Positions 27,853 to 36,653 of a DNA stretch of 64,000 nt are shown piece after piece. Location: NCBI RefSeq assembly GCF_024204665.1, contig NZ_CP100355.1:1717451-1781450 (forward strand). Direction: 5' to 3'. The translations under genes and the position numbers were made by a program. Each line of letters begins with the position of its first letter. The stretch's first letter is position 1. Source of the stretch: Natronosalvus rutilus. Its GTDB lineage: Archaea; Halobacteriota; Halobacteria; Halobacteriales; Natrialbaceae. Under the pieces are notes generated by a model. That model saw only the letters and a program-made list of their open reading frames with translations, did no database searches and was not told the DNA's origin.

Positions 27853-30800
27853 TCGTCGTCGCCTCCGGTGATCGCGTCACTGGCCTCGCGGCCCCCATCG
27901 CTGGCCGGCGTCGGCCGATCGGTCGACCAGTCGGCGCTCGACAGGTCGGGGCCGAGGTAGCGCGTCCAGAGCACCAGGAGCGTCGGGAGGACGATGACGC
28001 TCGCGAGGAACGCGTAGATGATCGTCAGCCCGGTGATGATCCCGAACTGGCGCAGGACCGGCAGGATGGCGAACGCGAGGACGCCGAACCCGCCGACGGT
28101 CGTCGCGGCGCTGCCCAGCAGGGCGCCGCCGGTGCCGGTCACGGTGGTTTCCATGGCCGTCCAGACGTTCCCGTGGCGCTCGAGTTCGAGCATGTACCGG
28201 GAGCTGACGTGGATGCTGTAGGCAATGCCGAGCCCGATGGTGAGGCTGGTGATCATCCCCGTGAGGACGTTGAACGACATCCCCAGCAGGTACATCGAGC
28301 CGAGGATCCAGCTCACGGCGAGTGCGACCGGTAGCAGTGTCACGACGCCCAGTGTCGCGCCCTTCCCCGTCAGCCAGTACGCGACCGAGAGGAAGACCAC
28401 GACTGCGACGAGCGTGATCAGCAGGCTCTCCAGGACGGTCTGCATCAGGTCGTTCTCGACGACGTGGTTGACGACCGGGTCGCCAGTGGCGGTCGCTTCC
28501 CAGCGTGAGTCGGTGCCGCCGTCGTCGATGTCGTCGGCGATGGCCCGCATCTCCGCGGTGACGTCCGCGAGGTCGGCGTTCCCCTGGACCGCGATAGACA
28601 ACTGGACCGCCTCGTACTCACCGTCGTCGGTCCGGTAGACGTACTGGGAAGCCGATGGTTCGACCTCGAGCAGGTGGTCGTAGACGCCCTCGAGGTTCTC
28701 GGTCGGCACTGAATCGGGCCCCCCGCCGGCGGCGGTGAACGTCTCGTTGAACGACTCGTTCTCGGCGGCCACGTCGCGCATGGTCGACAGCGGCCCGGAG
28801 ACGTCGGCCTCGCCGTTCGGCAGGACGTAGACGACGTCCTCGTTTGCGGCGGCGGCCGATTCGGCTGCGTCCAGGCGTTCGAGCGTCTCCGGATCAGTCA
28901 CGTCGCCCTCTACGAGAACCTGGGCGCGGACGTCCTGGCGCTGGAAGTGGTCGTTGACGTAGTCCAGGTTGGACTTGGCGGTGTACTCGCCGGGACTCAA
29001 CGGCCCCAGATTCTCGGTCCAGGCGGGCGGACTCTCCGCGAGGAAGTCCTCCTCGCTGAAGGAGGTGTCGACCTGGCTCGCGCCGTAGACCCCGCCTGCG
29101 GTAAACAGGAGTGCCACGACGAGGATCACGAGGGGCGCTTTACGCGCGGCCGTGGATCCGAGGGTGAGTGCATCACTGAACCGGCCGTTCCCCGTTCCGA
29201 ACGCCCGTTTTCGCCGGTCGAATCCGCGGGACTCGAGCAGGCCGTCGAGTTCGACTTTTGCGGCCGGGATAAGGACGCCGAAGATCGCCAGCGCCGCGAC
29301 GATGCCGAACGAACTGACGATGCCGAAGTCGCGGATGGGTGCGATGGGGCTGATGAGGTTCGAGAGGAACCCGATGACGGTCGTCGCGGTCACCCAGACG
29401 AGGGCGACGCCGACGCCGGCGAGCGCGACGCGCATCGATCCGCGGACGTCGTCGGTCGTTCCCGCCTCCTCGCGTTGCTCGCGGTGTCGCATGAAGACGT
29501 GAATGGCGTAGTCGATCGACAGCCCGATCAAGAGGACCGGAACGGCGACGAACATCTGGTTGAACGCGATGTCGGCCCAGCCCATGAAGCCGAACGTCCA
29601 GACCAGCACCAGCAGGATGCCGAGGACGCCCAGCGTGATGTCGATCAGGTCGCGGTAGGCGATGGCGAGCGCCGCGACGACGAACAGCAGTGCCAACGGA
29701 CCGACGATAGCCAGGCTGTCGCCCATCGATCGATCGATCTCGTCCGTGATGACGCCCGCACCGAAGATGAGGTACTCATCTCCGCCGTCGTCCTCGCTCG
29801 CGAGCGTCTGCATGTCGAGCTGGGCGTCGAGCGCGGGTCCACCGCCACCGCCCATCTCGGCCATGCCGCCACCCTCGGAGTTCTGGGTGACGAACAGCAT
29901 TCGCGCCTCGGCGGACGTCTCGCCCGGCTCGTAATCCGCGGGCATGAACGAGAGCGCGGCGGTGTCCTCGCCGTCGTCGGACAGGACGTCTGCGATGAGC
30001 TCCTCGTACTCTTCGTCGTCGAGCCCCTCGAGGGCCTCGATCTGGTCCTCGAGTGAGGGCTGGTCGGCGGTCCGGAGGGCCTCCTGGTCCGCCTGGAGCG
30101 CCTCGCTATCTTCCTCGAGTTGAGCCCAGTCTTCCTCCAGGGCCTCGCTGTCCTCCTCGAGTTGCTCGAACTCGTCGGCGAGCACGCCGGCGGTGCCCTG
30201 CTCGAACAGTTCCACGCGTTGCTCGGCGAGTTCGGCGGACTGGGTCTCGTACTCGTCGTCGCTCACGTTGCCCGCTTCGTACTGACGCTCGAGCTGAGTC
30301 TCCTCGTTGACCACCTTGCGGAGGTCGCTCACGGTCGCCTCGAAGGTCGCCGTCTGTTCTGCGTCGAGGTCCGCCGTCGTGGTCGCGACCGTCTCCTCGA
30401 GTCGACTCTCGAGGGCGGCCGACTCCTCCTGGTAGGTCGACTCGTCGATCTCGCCCGCCTCGTAGGAGGCGTTGAGGGCGGCGTACTCGCGCTCGAGGCC
30501 GACGACGGTCACCAGCGACTCGTTGAGCCCTTCGACCGTCTCGTTGAGCTGTTGACTTCGTTGCTCGAGTTCAGCGGTCGTCTCGTTGAGCCGTTCGGTT
30601 CGATTCTCGAGTTCGGCGCCGCGTTCCTGGAGGTCGGCGGCTTCCTGGCCCCGAATGTGGGTGATCGCGGCGATGTTCTCGACGCCGGTGATGGCGTTTT
30701 CGTCGGCGAGGGTCGCGTTGATCGACTCGTTCTCGCGAAGGGACTGCTGGAAGCGAAGCGAGTCGACCAGCGACTCCTGGGAGAGGACGTTCTCGCCATT

Positions 30801-31037
30801 GCCACGGACGATCACCTGCACGGTCGTCATGTTCTCGGCGCCCTCGACGGTGAAGTTCTCGGCGATGTACTCGGACGCTTTGACTTCCGGCGACTCGCTC
30901 TCGAACTGCCCGAGCGAGGAGTCGTCGTCGACCATCGGTGCGCCGGCGCCCACCACGAGCGTGAGCACGAGCATGACCGCGAGCGCCGCCTTGCTGTGGC
31001 TCGTGATCGTTCCGGCGAGGCGATCGGCGAGACTCAT
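27849..31037 (-). CDS. RND/MMPL-family exporter with long coiled-coil loop
   Basis: A 1062-residue protein. Helix 1 at residues ~18-36 leads into a large external domain, then two bundles of about five helices (LFVVAALAIAYRDLIDI, GLSIDYAIHVFMRHREQREE, GLGIAYSIHVSSRYMLELER) typical of MmpL/HpnN-like RND proteins. The first external loop (residues ~130-330) is mostly coiled coil. It contains two copies of a SHOCT-like YxAGExxxxxY unit (SYEAGEIDESTY, QYEAGNVSDDEY) and a duplicated QLEEDSEAL. Such proteins usually move lipids or hydrophobic molecules by proton motive force. It is co-transcribed with the TrmB regulator and paralogous to the next gene. Confidence 0.9.
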   Translation of the reverse strand: MSLADRLAGTITSHSKAALAVMLVLTLVVGAGAPMVDDDSSLGQFESESPEVKASEYIAENFTVEGAENMTTVQVIVRGNGENVLSQESLVDSLRFQQSLRENESINATLADENAITGVENIAAITHIRGQEAADLQERGAELENRTERLNETTAELEQRSQQLNETVEGLNESLVTVVGLEREYAALNASYEAGEIDESTYQEESAALESRLEETVATTTADLDAEQTATFEATVSDLRKVVNEETQLERQYEAGNVSDDEYETQSAELAEQRVELFEQGTAGVLADEFEQLEEDSEALEEDWAQLEEDSEALQADQEALRTADQPSLEDQIEALEGLDDEEYEELIADVLSDDGEDTAALSFMPADYEPGETSAEARMLFVTQNSEGGGMAEMGGGGGPALDAQLDMQTLASEDDGGDEYLIFGAGVITDEIDRSMGDSLAIVGPLALLFVVAALAIAYRDLIDITLGVLGILLVLVWTFGFMGWADIAFNQMFVAVPVLLIGLSIDYAIHVFMRHREQREEAGTTDDVRGSMRVALAGVGVALVWVTATTVIGFLSNLISPIAPIRDFGIVSSFGIVAALAIFGVLIPAAKVELDGLLESRGFDRRKRAFGTGNGRFSDALTLGSTAARKAPLVILVVALLFTAGGVYGASQVDTSFSEEDFLAESPPAWTENLGPLSPGEYTAKSNLDYVNDHFQRQDVRAQVLVEGDVTDPETLERLDAAESAAAANEDVVYVLPNGEADVSGPLSTMRDVAAENESFNETFTAAGGGPDSVPTENLEGVYDHLLEVEPSASQYVYRTDDGEYEAVQLSIAVQGNADLADVTAEMRAIADDIDDGGTDSRWEATATGDPVVNHVVENDLMQTVLESLLITLVAVVVFLSVAYWLTGKGATLGVVTLLPVALAVSWILGSMYLLGMSFNVLTGMITSLTIGLGIAYSIHVSSRYMLELERHGNVWTAMETTVTGTGGALLGSAATTVGGFGVLAFAILPVLRQFGIITGLTIIYAFLASVIVLPTLLVLWTRYLGPDLSSADWSTDRPTPASDGGREASDAITGGDDE

Positions 31038-31081
31038 CTCGGGCCTCCACTTTCGTCTCGAACTGCTGGGGATACCATTCT

Positions 31082-31137
31082 GTTGTTACGATCCTACTAA
31101 ATCAGTGCATAAATATCCGTTGTTATGATTATACTAA
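31082..31137 (-). promoter_or_regulatory. Paired direct repeat in the RND exporter promoter
   Basis: GTTGTTACGATCCTACTAA (31082-31100) and GTTGTTATGATTATACTAA (31119-31137) agree at 16 of 19 positions and start 37 bp apart. They sit 45-100 bp upstream of the exporter start, around an AT-rich TATA-like segment (31108-31116). The similarity continues into ATCAGTG after each copy. This looks like a pair of operator sites, most simply for the TrmB protein made from the same operon. Confidence 0.6.
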
Positions 31138-31194
31138 CAGAATCAGTGGCTGACAGGCCGCTGGTGGACGGGTGATTCACACGACGACCGCTGC

Positions 31195-34100
31195 TCACTC
31201 CTGATCGTCGTCTCGAGTCGGTCGAGACCACAGCGACGTCCTCCAGGGGACGTCCGCGAGCGACGGAACGCGATAGGGTTCCGGAGCTAGATACCGCGTC
31301 CAGGTTGCGAGTAGCGTCGGCAGGACGAGGATGCTCGCGAGGAAGGCATACCCGATCGTCAGCGCTGTCACCAGCCCGAACTGCCGAAGCAACGGAACGA
31401 GGGCGACGACGAGGACGCCGAAGCCACAGCCGGTCGTCGCCACGCTCCCGGCCAGCGCACCGCCGGTCGTCGACAGCGTCCGCTCGAGGGCGTCCCACGC
31501 GGTTACGCCGGCCTCGAGTGCCTCGAGTTCGCGCGTGTACCGGGTCGTGACGTGGACGCTGTAGTCGATCCCGAGGCCAATCGTTAAGCTCGCCACCATT
31601 CCGGTCAGGACGTTGAACGGGAGGCCGAGGAGGGCCATCGTCCCCAGCGTGGCGCCGAGTGCGACGAGGACGGGAATCGCGGCCACGGCGCCCAACGTCG
31701 CTCCGCGCCCGGTCAGTCGGTAGCCGACTGCAAGCAGGGCGACGATTGCCCCGAGTGCGACCGCGAGCGCGCCGACGACGCTCTCGAAGAGGGTTCGCTC
31801 GAGTGCGTAGGTGTTGAGCGGCCCGCCAGTCGCGACGGCGTCGCCGGAGTCGCCATCGCCCTCGAGCACCGCGGCGACCGCCCGCATTTCCGCGGCCGTC
31901 TCGTCGCTCTCGGCGCTGGTCTGCACCCCGACGAGCAGTCGAATCGCCTCGTACTCGCCGGACTCGCTGCGGTAGACGAGATCGCTCGCCGAGTCGGGGT
32001 TGTACTCGAAGAGGCCGTCGTAGAGCCCCAGATGGTTCTGGTTGGGTACGCGGTTTCCGGTCCGGTCGGCCAGCGAGAACGTCGCATTGAAGGATTCGCT
32101 CTCGTCGGCCGTCGCCCGCATCACCGACAGGGGCGAACGAACGTCGGGTTTGCCGTCCGGGAGTACGTACACCACTTCGCTCGCCTCTGCACGCGCCGTC
32201 GCGTCCTCGACTCGCTGGAGGGTGCCACCCGCCGTGACGTCGCCACGCAACAGGATCTGCACCTGTCCGCCCTCGCGCTGGTAGCGCTCCTCGAGCACGT
32301 CGAGCGACGACTGCATCCGGTATTCGCCGGGGGCGAGCGGGCCGAGGTTACCTGTCCACGACGGAGAGTCGCCCGCCAGGAACGAGCGTTCGTCGAACGT
32401 GGTGTCGACGTGGGTCGCCCCGTAGGCGCCGCCGGCGGTCACCAGGAGGGCACAGACGAGGACGACGAGCGGCGCTTTCCGGGCGGCGATCGCGCCGACG
32501 GCGAGCGTTCCGGCGACGCGGTCGCTCCCGCCGATCGCCCGTCGACGACGGTCGAAGCCTCGCGCCTCGAGGGCGGCGTCGAGTTCGACCTTCGCGGCCG
32601 GAACCGCGGCCCCGAAGACGACGAGTGCGGAGACGATACCGAAGGCGCTCACGGCCCCGAACTCCCTGATGGGGTCGATCGGACTGACGACGTTGGCGAG
32701 GAAGCCGATGGCCGTCGTCGTGGTGACCAGCACGAACGCCGTTGAGAGCCCTGCGAGCGCGCCGGCCATCGACGTTCGAACGTCGTCTCCACCCTCGCGT
32801 TCCTCGCGGTGGCGCATCACGACGTGGATCGCGTAGTCGATCGAGAGCCCAATCAGCAGGACGGGCACGGCCACGAACACCTGCGTGAACGCGACGCCAG
32901 CCCACCCGGCCATCCCGAGCGTCCAGACGAGCACCGCCGCCGTGCCCGCGACGCCCAGCGCGATGTCGAGAACGTCGCGGTAGGCGATGGCGAGCGCCAC
33001 GATCACGAAGAGCAGCGCGAGCGGGCCGACGATCACCAGGCTGTCGCTCACCGCACGGTCTACTTCGTCAGCTACCAGCCCCATCCCAAAGACCAGATTC
33101 TCCTCGCCGCGCTCGAGCACGCGCTCCTCGAGGGCAAGTTGGCTCTCGACGACGCCGGGACCGATTTCGCCGGGCGGTCCCGACCCGCGGTCGAGCGACT
33201 GGGTCACGAGCAACAGTCGCTCGTCGGATTCCAGAGATCCCGGTTCGTACGACGACGGGAGGAGGCGAAGCGCCGCCGCACTTCCCGGGCCGTCCTCGGC
33301 CAGCACCAGGGTGATCGCCCGGTCGAACCGGTCGTCGTCGGCGCGTTCGAGGGCCGAAATCTGCTCCTCGAGCGGCGGGCGGTCGAGGCGCTCGATTGCG
33401 TCGCGTTCGTCCTCGAGTTCCTTCGCTTCCTGCTGGAGGGACTGGTGTTCGTCGCCGAACAACCAGCGCGAGCCGTCGACGACGGTCTGCTCGCGGTCGT
33501 CTACGAGCACCTCCATTCGAGCCTCGTACTCCCGGTCCGTGACGGTGCCCGCGGCTCGCTGGCGCTCCAGATCGGCCATCTCGGTCTCTATTGCCCGAAC
33601 GGTCGCGGCCGCCCGCTCGAACTGCGCAGTTCGTTCGCTCTCGAGGTCGGCGGTCGCGTTCGAAACCGTCGCGTCCAGATCGGCCTCGATGGCGGTTGAC
33701 CGTCGGTCGTACTCTTCGTCGCTGACCTCGCCGGCCGCGTAGGAGTCGTTCAGGACCTCGTAGTCGGCCTGGAGCGAGCCCACCCGCTCGAGGGCGGCGT
33801 CGAGGTCGTCGATCCGTTCCTCGATGTCGCTCACCCGGGTTTCGAGGTCGTCGGATCGATTCTCGAGTTCGTCCGCCTGTTCCAGCCGGATGATCGCCGT
33901 AGCAACGACGTTCTCGACGCCGATCGTCGAGTCGTTCTCGACCAGCGTCGGTCCGATCGTCTCGTCCTGGCGGAGCGACTGCTGGAACCGGAGGCCCTCG
34001 AGCAGCGACTCGCGCTCGAGGGCGTTCTCGTCGGTGACGACGACGTGAACGGCCGTCGTGTTCTCGTCTCGTTCCTCGAAGTGGCGATCGGCGTATGCGA

Positions 34101-34263
34101 GCGCCTCGCTCTCGGGCGTGTCGGTCCGGAACTGCTCGAGGGTAGTGTCCGTCTCGAGAGCGGGAATCCCCGCGCCGAAGCACAGCGTCGCGAGGAGACA
34201 GCCGACCAGCACGAGACGCGCGTGGGTCGCGATCGCCTCGACCAGTCGGGAGCGTCGCCTCAC
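31195..34263 (-). CDS. RND/MMPL-family exporter, paralogue
   Basis: A 1022-residue paralogue of the neighbouring exporter with the same order of domains: one N-terminal helix, a large external domain, and two helix bundles (GLSIDYAIHVVMRHREEREG, GLGIDYSVHVTTRYTRELEA). Its first loop is also coiled coil with two SHOCT-like units (SYAAGEVSDEEY, QRAAGTVTDREY). The two genes are separated by 157 bp that hold the paired repeat, so they are probably separate transcripts. A TATATA element at 34328-34333 suits this gene. A heteromeric pair or a tandem duplicate with divergent cargo are both possible. Confidence 0.88.
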   Translation of the reverse strand: MRRRSRLVEAIATHARLVLVGCLLATLCFGAGIPALETDTTLEQFRTDTPESEALAYADRHFEERDENTTAVHVVVTDENALERESLLEGLRFQQSLRQDETIGPTLVENDSTIGVENVVATAIIRLEQADELENRSDDLETRVSDIEERIDDLDAALERVGSLQADYEVLNDSYAAGEVSDEEYDRRSTAIEADLDATVSNATADLESERTAQFERAAATVRAIETEMADLERQRAAGTVTDREYEARMEVLVDDREQTVVDGSRWLFGDEHQSLQQEAKELEDERDAIERLDRPPLEEQISALERADDDRFDRAITLVLAEDGPGSAAALRLLPSSYEPGSLESDERLLLVTQSLDRGSGPPGEIGPGVVESQLALEERVLERGEENLVFGMGLVADEVDRAVSDSLVIVGPLALLFVIVALAIAYRDVLDIALGVAGTAAVLVWTLGMAGWAGVAFTQVFVAVPVLLIGLSIDYAIHVVMRHREEREGGDDVRTSMAGALAGLSTAFVLVTTTTAIGFLANVVSPIDPIREFGAVSAFGIVSALVVFGAAVPAAKVELDAALEARGFDRRRRAIGGSDRVAGTLAVGAIAARKAPLVVLVCALLVTAGGAYGATHVDTTFDERSFLAGDSPSWTGNLGPLAPGEYRMQSSLDVLEERYQREGGQVQILLRGDVTAGGTLQRVEDATARAEASEVVYVLPDGKPDVRSPLSVMRATADESESFNATFSLADRTGNRVPNQNHLGLYDGLFEYNPDSASDLVYRSESGEYEAIRLLVGVQTSAESDETAAEMRAVAAVLEGDGDSGDAVATGGPLNTYALERTLFESVVGALAVALGAIVALLAVGYRLTGRGATLGAVAAIPVLVALGATLGTMALLGLPFNVLTGMVASLTIGLGIDYSVHVTTRYTRELEALEAGVTAWDALERTLSTTGGALAGSVATTGCGFGVLVVALVPLLRQFGLVTALTIGYAFLASILVLPTLLATWTRYLAPEPYRVPSLADVPWRTSLWSRPTRDDDQE

Positions 34264-34386
34264 GCGACCACCTGCCGACCGTGCGACCCGTCTCCCTGCA
34301 TTCGATGAGCCGTTGACAGGCCGCGAGTATATAACTTGATGACGGCGCGTCTCGAGACGACGCTGGTTCGATCGGGCCCAAGACGG

Positions 34387-35121
34387 CTACTCGACCGAAA
34401 CCGTCTGGAGGTCCTCGGCGAATCGCACGTCGCCGTCGTAGTGGCGAGCGATCGACTCGCGCATCTCCGTGTGACGGCCGTCGGTGTGGGGGTAGAGGTG
34501 GCTCAGGTAGACGCGACCGATTTCGTGACCCTCGAGGACCTGCCCGAGTTCGCTCGGCGTGGGATGGTTCGAGACGTCGACGTCGTCGGGGAACGAACAG
34601 TCGTGGATCAGGATCGCCGAGCCGTCGGCGAAGTTCGCCAGCCCCGCGAACGCCTCCGTGTCGCCGCTGAAGGTGACGTAATCGCCGAAGCGGTAGGCCA
34701 GACACGGCAGCGAGTGACGCGTCTCGTAGGCCTCGACGTCGAAGTCAGCCACCGTGAACGAGCCCGGAACGACCTCTCTGATCCGCAACTTGAGTCTGTC
34801 CTGCATGTACTCGTGGACCTCGAGCAAGCCGTCGACGAGCGCCTTCGTTCCCTGCGGGCCGACCACCTCGAGGTGCTCTTCGCCGGCGAGCCACCGCGCC
34901 TTCATCAATGGAAGCAGGTCGGAGACGTGATCCAGGTGGTGGTGGGTCAGGAGGACGCTCGAGACCGCCTCGAAGCCGACGCCAGACTGCTGGAGGCGCT
35001 GGAGGACGCCGGCGCCGCAGTCGACGAGGACGGTCCGTCCCGCGTCCTGGACGAGCAACCCGGTCTGGAAGCGTTCACCGGTCGGGATCGCGCTGCCGGT
35101 GCCGAGAAACGTGACGCGCAT
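34387..35121 (-). CDS. MBL-fold hydrolase, RNase Z-like
   Basis: A 244-residue protein from ATG 35121, where the family N-terminus MRVTFLGTGSAIPTGER begins. Metal ligands are H60-x-H62-x-D64-H65 (THHHLDH), the later YVTFSGDTEA (Asp) and SHLYPHTDG (His). The pattern resembles the tRNase Z/ElaC branch, but the flexible arm that grips tRNA is not evident, so it may be an RNase Z paralogue acting on another phosphodiester. It is divergent from the DUF7344 gene. Confidence 0.85.
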   Translation of the reverse strand: MRVTFLGTGSAIPTGERFQTGLLVQDAGRTVLVDCGAGVLQRLQQSGVGFEAVSSVLLTHHHLDHVSDLLPLMKARWLAGEEHLEVVGPQGTKALVDGLLEVHEYMQDRLKLRIREVVPGSFTVADFDVEAYETRHSLPCLAYRFGDYVTFSGDTEAFAGLANFADGSAILIHDCSFPDDVDVSNHPTPSELGQVLEGHEIGRVYLSHLYPHTDGRHTEMRESIARHYDGDVRFAEDLQTVSVE

Positions 35122-35218
35122 ACTCGTAGATGTGGCCGGATCACGGATATATGTTCGCTGACGGCTCGAGACCGTGCCGTCGTTCGGTCGATCTGGTGAA
35201 ACGATGTGCGCCGACCGT

Positions 35219-35257
35219 CCTATCAAAAGTGATAGGTGAAACCATCAATTTATATAA
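35219..35257 (+). promoter_or_regulatory. Operator-like hairpin and TATA box of the DUF7344 gene
   Basis: CCTATCA-AAAG-TGATAGG (35219-35236) is a perfect 7-bp inverted repeat. Twelve bases later comes TTTATATAA (35249-35257), a strong archaeal TATA box 31 bp before ATG 35286. A dyad just upstream of the box is where activators or repressors commonly bind in archaea. Confidence 0.7.
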
Positions 35258-35285
35258 TGTGATTTACGTATCGGGTAACGTACAA

Positions 35286-35942
35286 ATGAGTCCCGGGGAG
35301 TCCAACCCGCCGGATCCGGCGTTAGCGGTCAGGGAAGCGTCAGCGACCGCCGGGCGTCGTTCGGGTGACTCTCCACCGTCGCTTCCGCCCGACGACCGGT
35401 ATCACATCTTACAGACGCGTCGTCGGCGCGATACGCTCCGGTACCTCCGTCGGCGCGACGAACCCGTCGACGTCCGGGAGCTCGCCGAGTGGGTCGCTGC
35501 ACGCGAACAGGAGACGACGCCGGAGAGACTGACCTCCCGCCAGCGCCAGCGGGTCTACATCTCGCTCTACCAGACGCACCTGCCCAAACTCGACGAGTAC
35601 GGGGTCGTGCGCTATCACAAGGACCGCGGGGCCGTCACCCCGCTGGCGCTCGTCGAACACTTCGACGAGTACCTCACCACGTCCGAGGCCGGGGGCGGAG
35701 TCGAGGACGAGGACGAGGACGGAATCGCTCGAGCGTGGTGGCGACCGTACCTCACCCTCTCCGGTCTCGGCGTCGCCCTGGTCGGTCTGGCGGCGGGCGG
35801 CGTTCTCCCGTTCCCCGCGCTTGCCGCCGCTGGTTTCGTCGTCTCCTCGTTCGCAATGCTGTCGATTTTCCACGCACTGGTGGCAACGGGATGGATGAAC
35901 GGACTCGACCTCGAGGCGATACAAACCAGAATCAGTCGGTGA
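35286..35942 (+). CDS. DUF7344 (winged-helix) protein with two membrane helices
   Basis: A 218-residue protein; ATG 35286 fits the TATA spacing. Residues about 38-135 form the DUF7344 winged-helix domain (DRYHILQTRRRRDTLRYLRR, VYISLYQTHLPKLDEYGVV). After an acidic hinge, two hydrophobic helices follow (LTLSGLGVALVGLAAGGVL, LAAAGFVVSSFAMLSIFHAL). A DNA-binding-type domain tied to the membrane suggests a one-component sensor, but this is inference. It may bind the dyad in its own promoter. Confidence 0.7.
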   Translation: MSPGESNPPDPALAVREASATAGRRSGDSPPSLPPDDRYHILQTRRRRDTLRYLRRRDEPVDVRELAEWVAAREQETTPERLTSRQRQRVYISLYQTHLPKLDEYGVVRYHKDRGAVTPLALVEHFDEYLTTSEAGGGVEDEDEDGIARAWWRPYLTLSGLGVALVGLAAGGVLPFPALAAAGFVVSSFAMLSIFHALVATGWMNGLDLEAIQTRISR

Positions 35943-36039
35943 CGGCGGTAGTATGATCGGTCGCCGACCCTAATCGCGCTGCAACGTGGGCGACTCGGCT
36001 TCGTTGAACCCCTCGAGCGGTGATCGGTTTCAGTATGAC

Positions 36040-36066
36040 TGCTGAATACAGAGCGCGAATGTTGCA
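36040..36066 (+). repeat. 27-bp dispersed element, copy A
   Basis: Begins TGCTGAATACAGAGCGCGAA and ends GTTGCA. It matches copy B (36442) at 22 of 27 positions; the two terminal pentamers form an imperfect inverted repeat. Confidence 0.55.
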
Positions 36067-36136
36067 CTGCATATTGGAGGCTTTTAACGAAGCTATCGAC
36101 GGCAAATGCAGACACTACGGCTACTACGTTGGCGTA

Positions 36137-36307
36137 TCAGGCCTTTGCTCCTGCTACACCGCCGCCGATTGCCGCGCCGCAGTGCCCACACGCAATCAGG
36201 TAGAATCGTTTTGACGCTGCGAAAAACCCAGTAGTAGCGTCCATTTCTACGAACTCGACATCCTCCTTCTCCGAGAGCGTTACTTCACAGTCAGGGCAGT
36301 GTACCAT
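36137..36307 (-). CDS. Small zinc-ribbon protein, 56 residues
   Basis: A short gene found by reading the minus strand: ATG at 36305-36307, TGA at 36137-36139. The protein opens MVHCPDCEVTLSEKEDVEFV, continues FFAASKRFYLIACGHCGAAI and ends GGGVAGAKA. The pairs C4-x2-C7 and C40-x2-C43 make a rubredoxin-like zinc ribbon. The body is acidic, as expected for a halophile cytoplasmic protein. Small one-domain zinc-finger proteins of this size are common and mostly uncharacterised in haloarchaea; some affect motility or biofilm. The codon use and both intact knuckles argue for a real gene. Confidence 0.75.
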   Translation of the reverse strand: MVHCPDCEVTLSEKEDVEFVEMDATTGFFAASKRFYLIACGHCGAAIGGGVAGAKA

Positions 36308-36653
36308 GCTCTATCTCATTTTGATAAGAAATAATAAGTTTTGTCCACAATTCTTCCGTTTGAACTCTACGGACATGCTGACTACGTCCTCTAAATCGGT
36401 CACGCCACTCCTGACAGGAACTGAGTAGTTCGAACAACCCGTGCTGAACTCAGAGCGCGAATACAGCATGAGAGCTTTCCTCAAGGTGATGGACAGTGCC
36501 ATCGCTCAGTACAGATGAGGTAGCGAGCACTGTCGTATTCGGTTGTACTCTACCAGCACTGATTTTATAGTCAAACATCTCTAATGTTTGTGCAAGATTT
36601 ATGATTTACTGGCACGAGCACCGAATCATCACAGACTCAGAAGAGTGGTATTT
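36308..36653. other. AT-rich stretch with repeat copy B
   Basis: A low-GC segment between the zinc-ribbon gene and the EamA gene. It contains copy B of the 27-bp element (36442-36468). It also has a TATA-like TTTTATAG near 36563-36570 and ATTTATGA near 36597-36604, which may serve the EamA gene. A short frame through copy B (NSEREYSMRAFLKVMDSAIA, ending at TGA ~36520) looks like the tail of a lost gene. No full gene is supported. Confidence 0.5.
36442..36468 (+). repeat. 27-bp dispersed element, copy B
   Basis: Begins TGCTGAACTCAGAGCGCGAA and ends TACAGCA, with TGCTG/CAGCA as perfect terminal inverted repeats. Confidence 0.6.

Noticed and set aside
28947-30056. 369-codon open frame opposite the RND exporter
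   Set aside because: Antisense of a membrane protein gene; no motif.
36020-36214. 64-codon frame on the plus strand in the repeat-rich gap
   Set aside because: It overlaps the minus-strand zinc-ribbon gene, which has two intact CxxC knuckles and acidic composition; the plus frame has neither.
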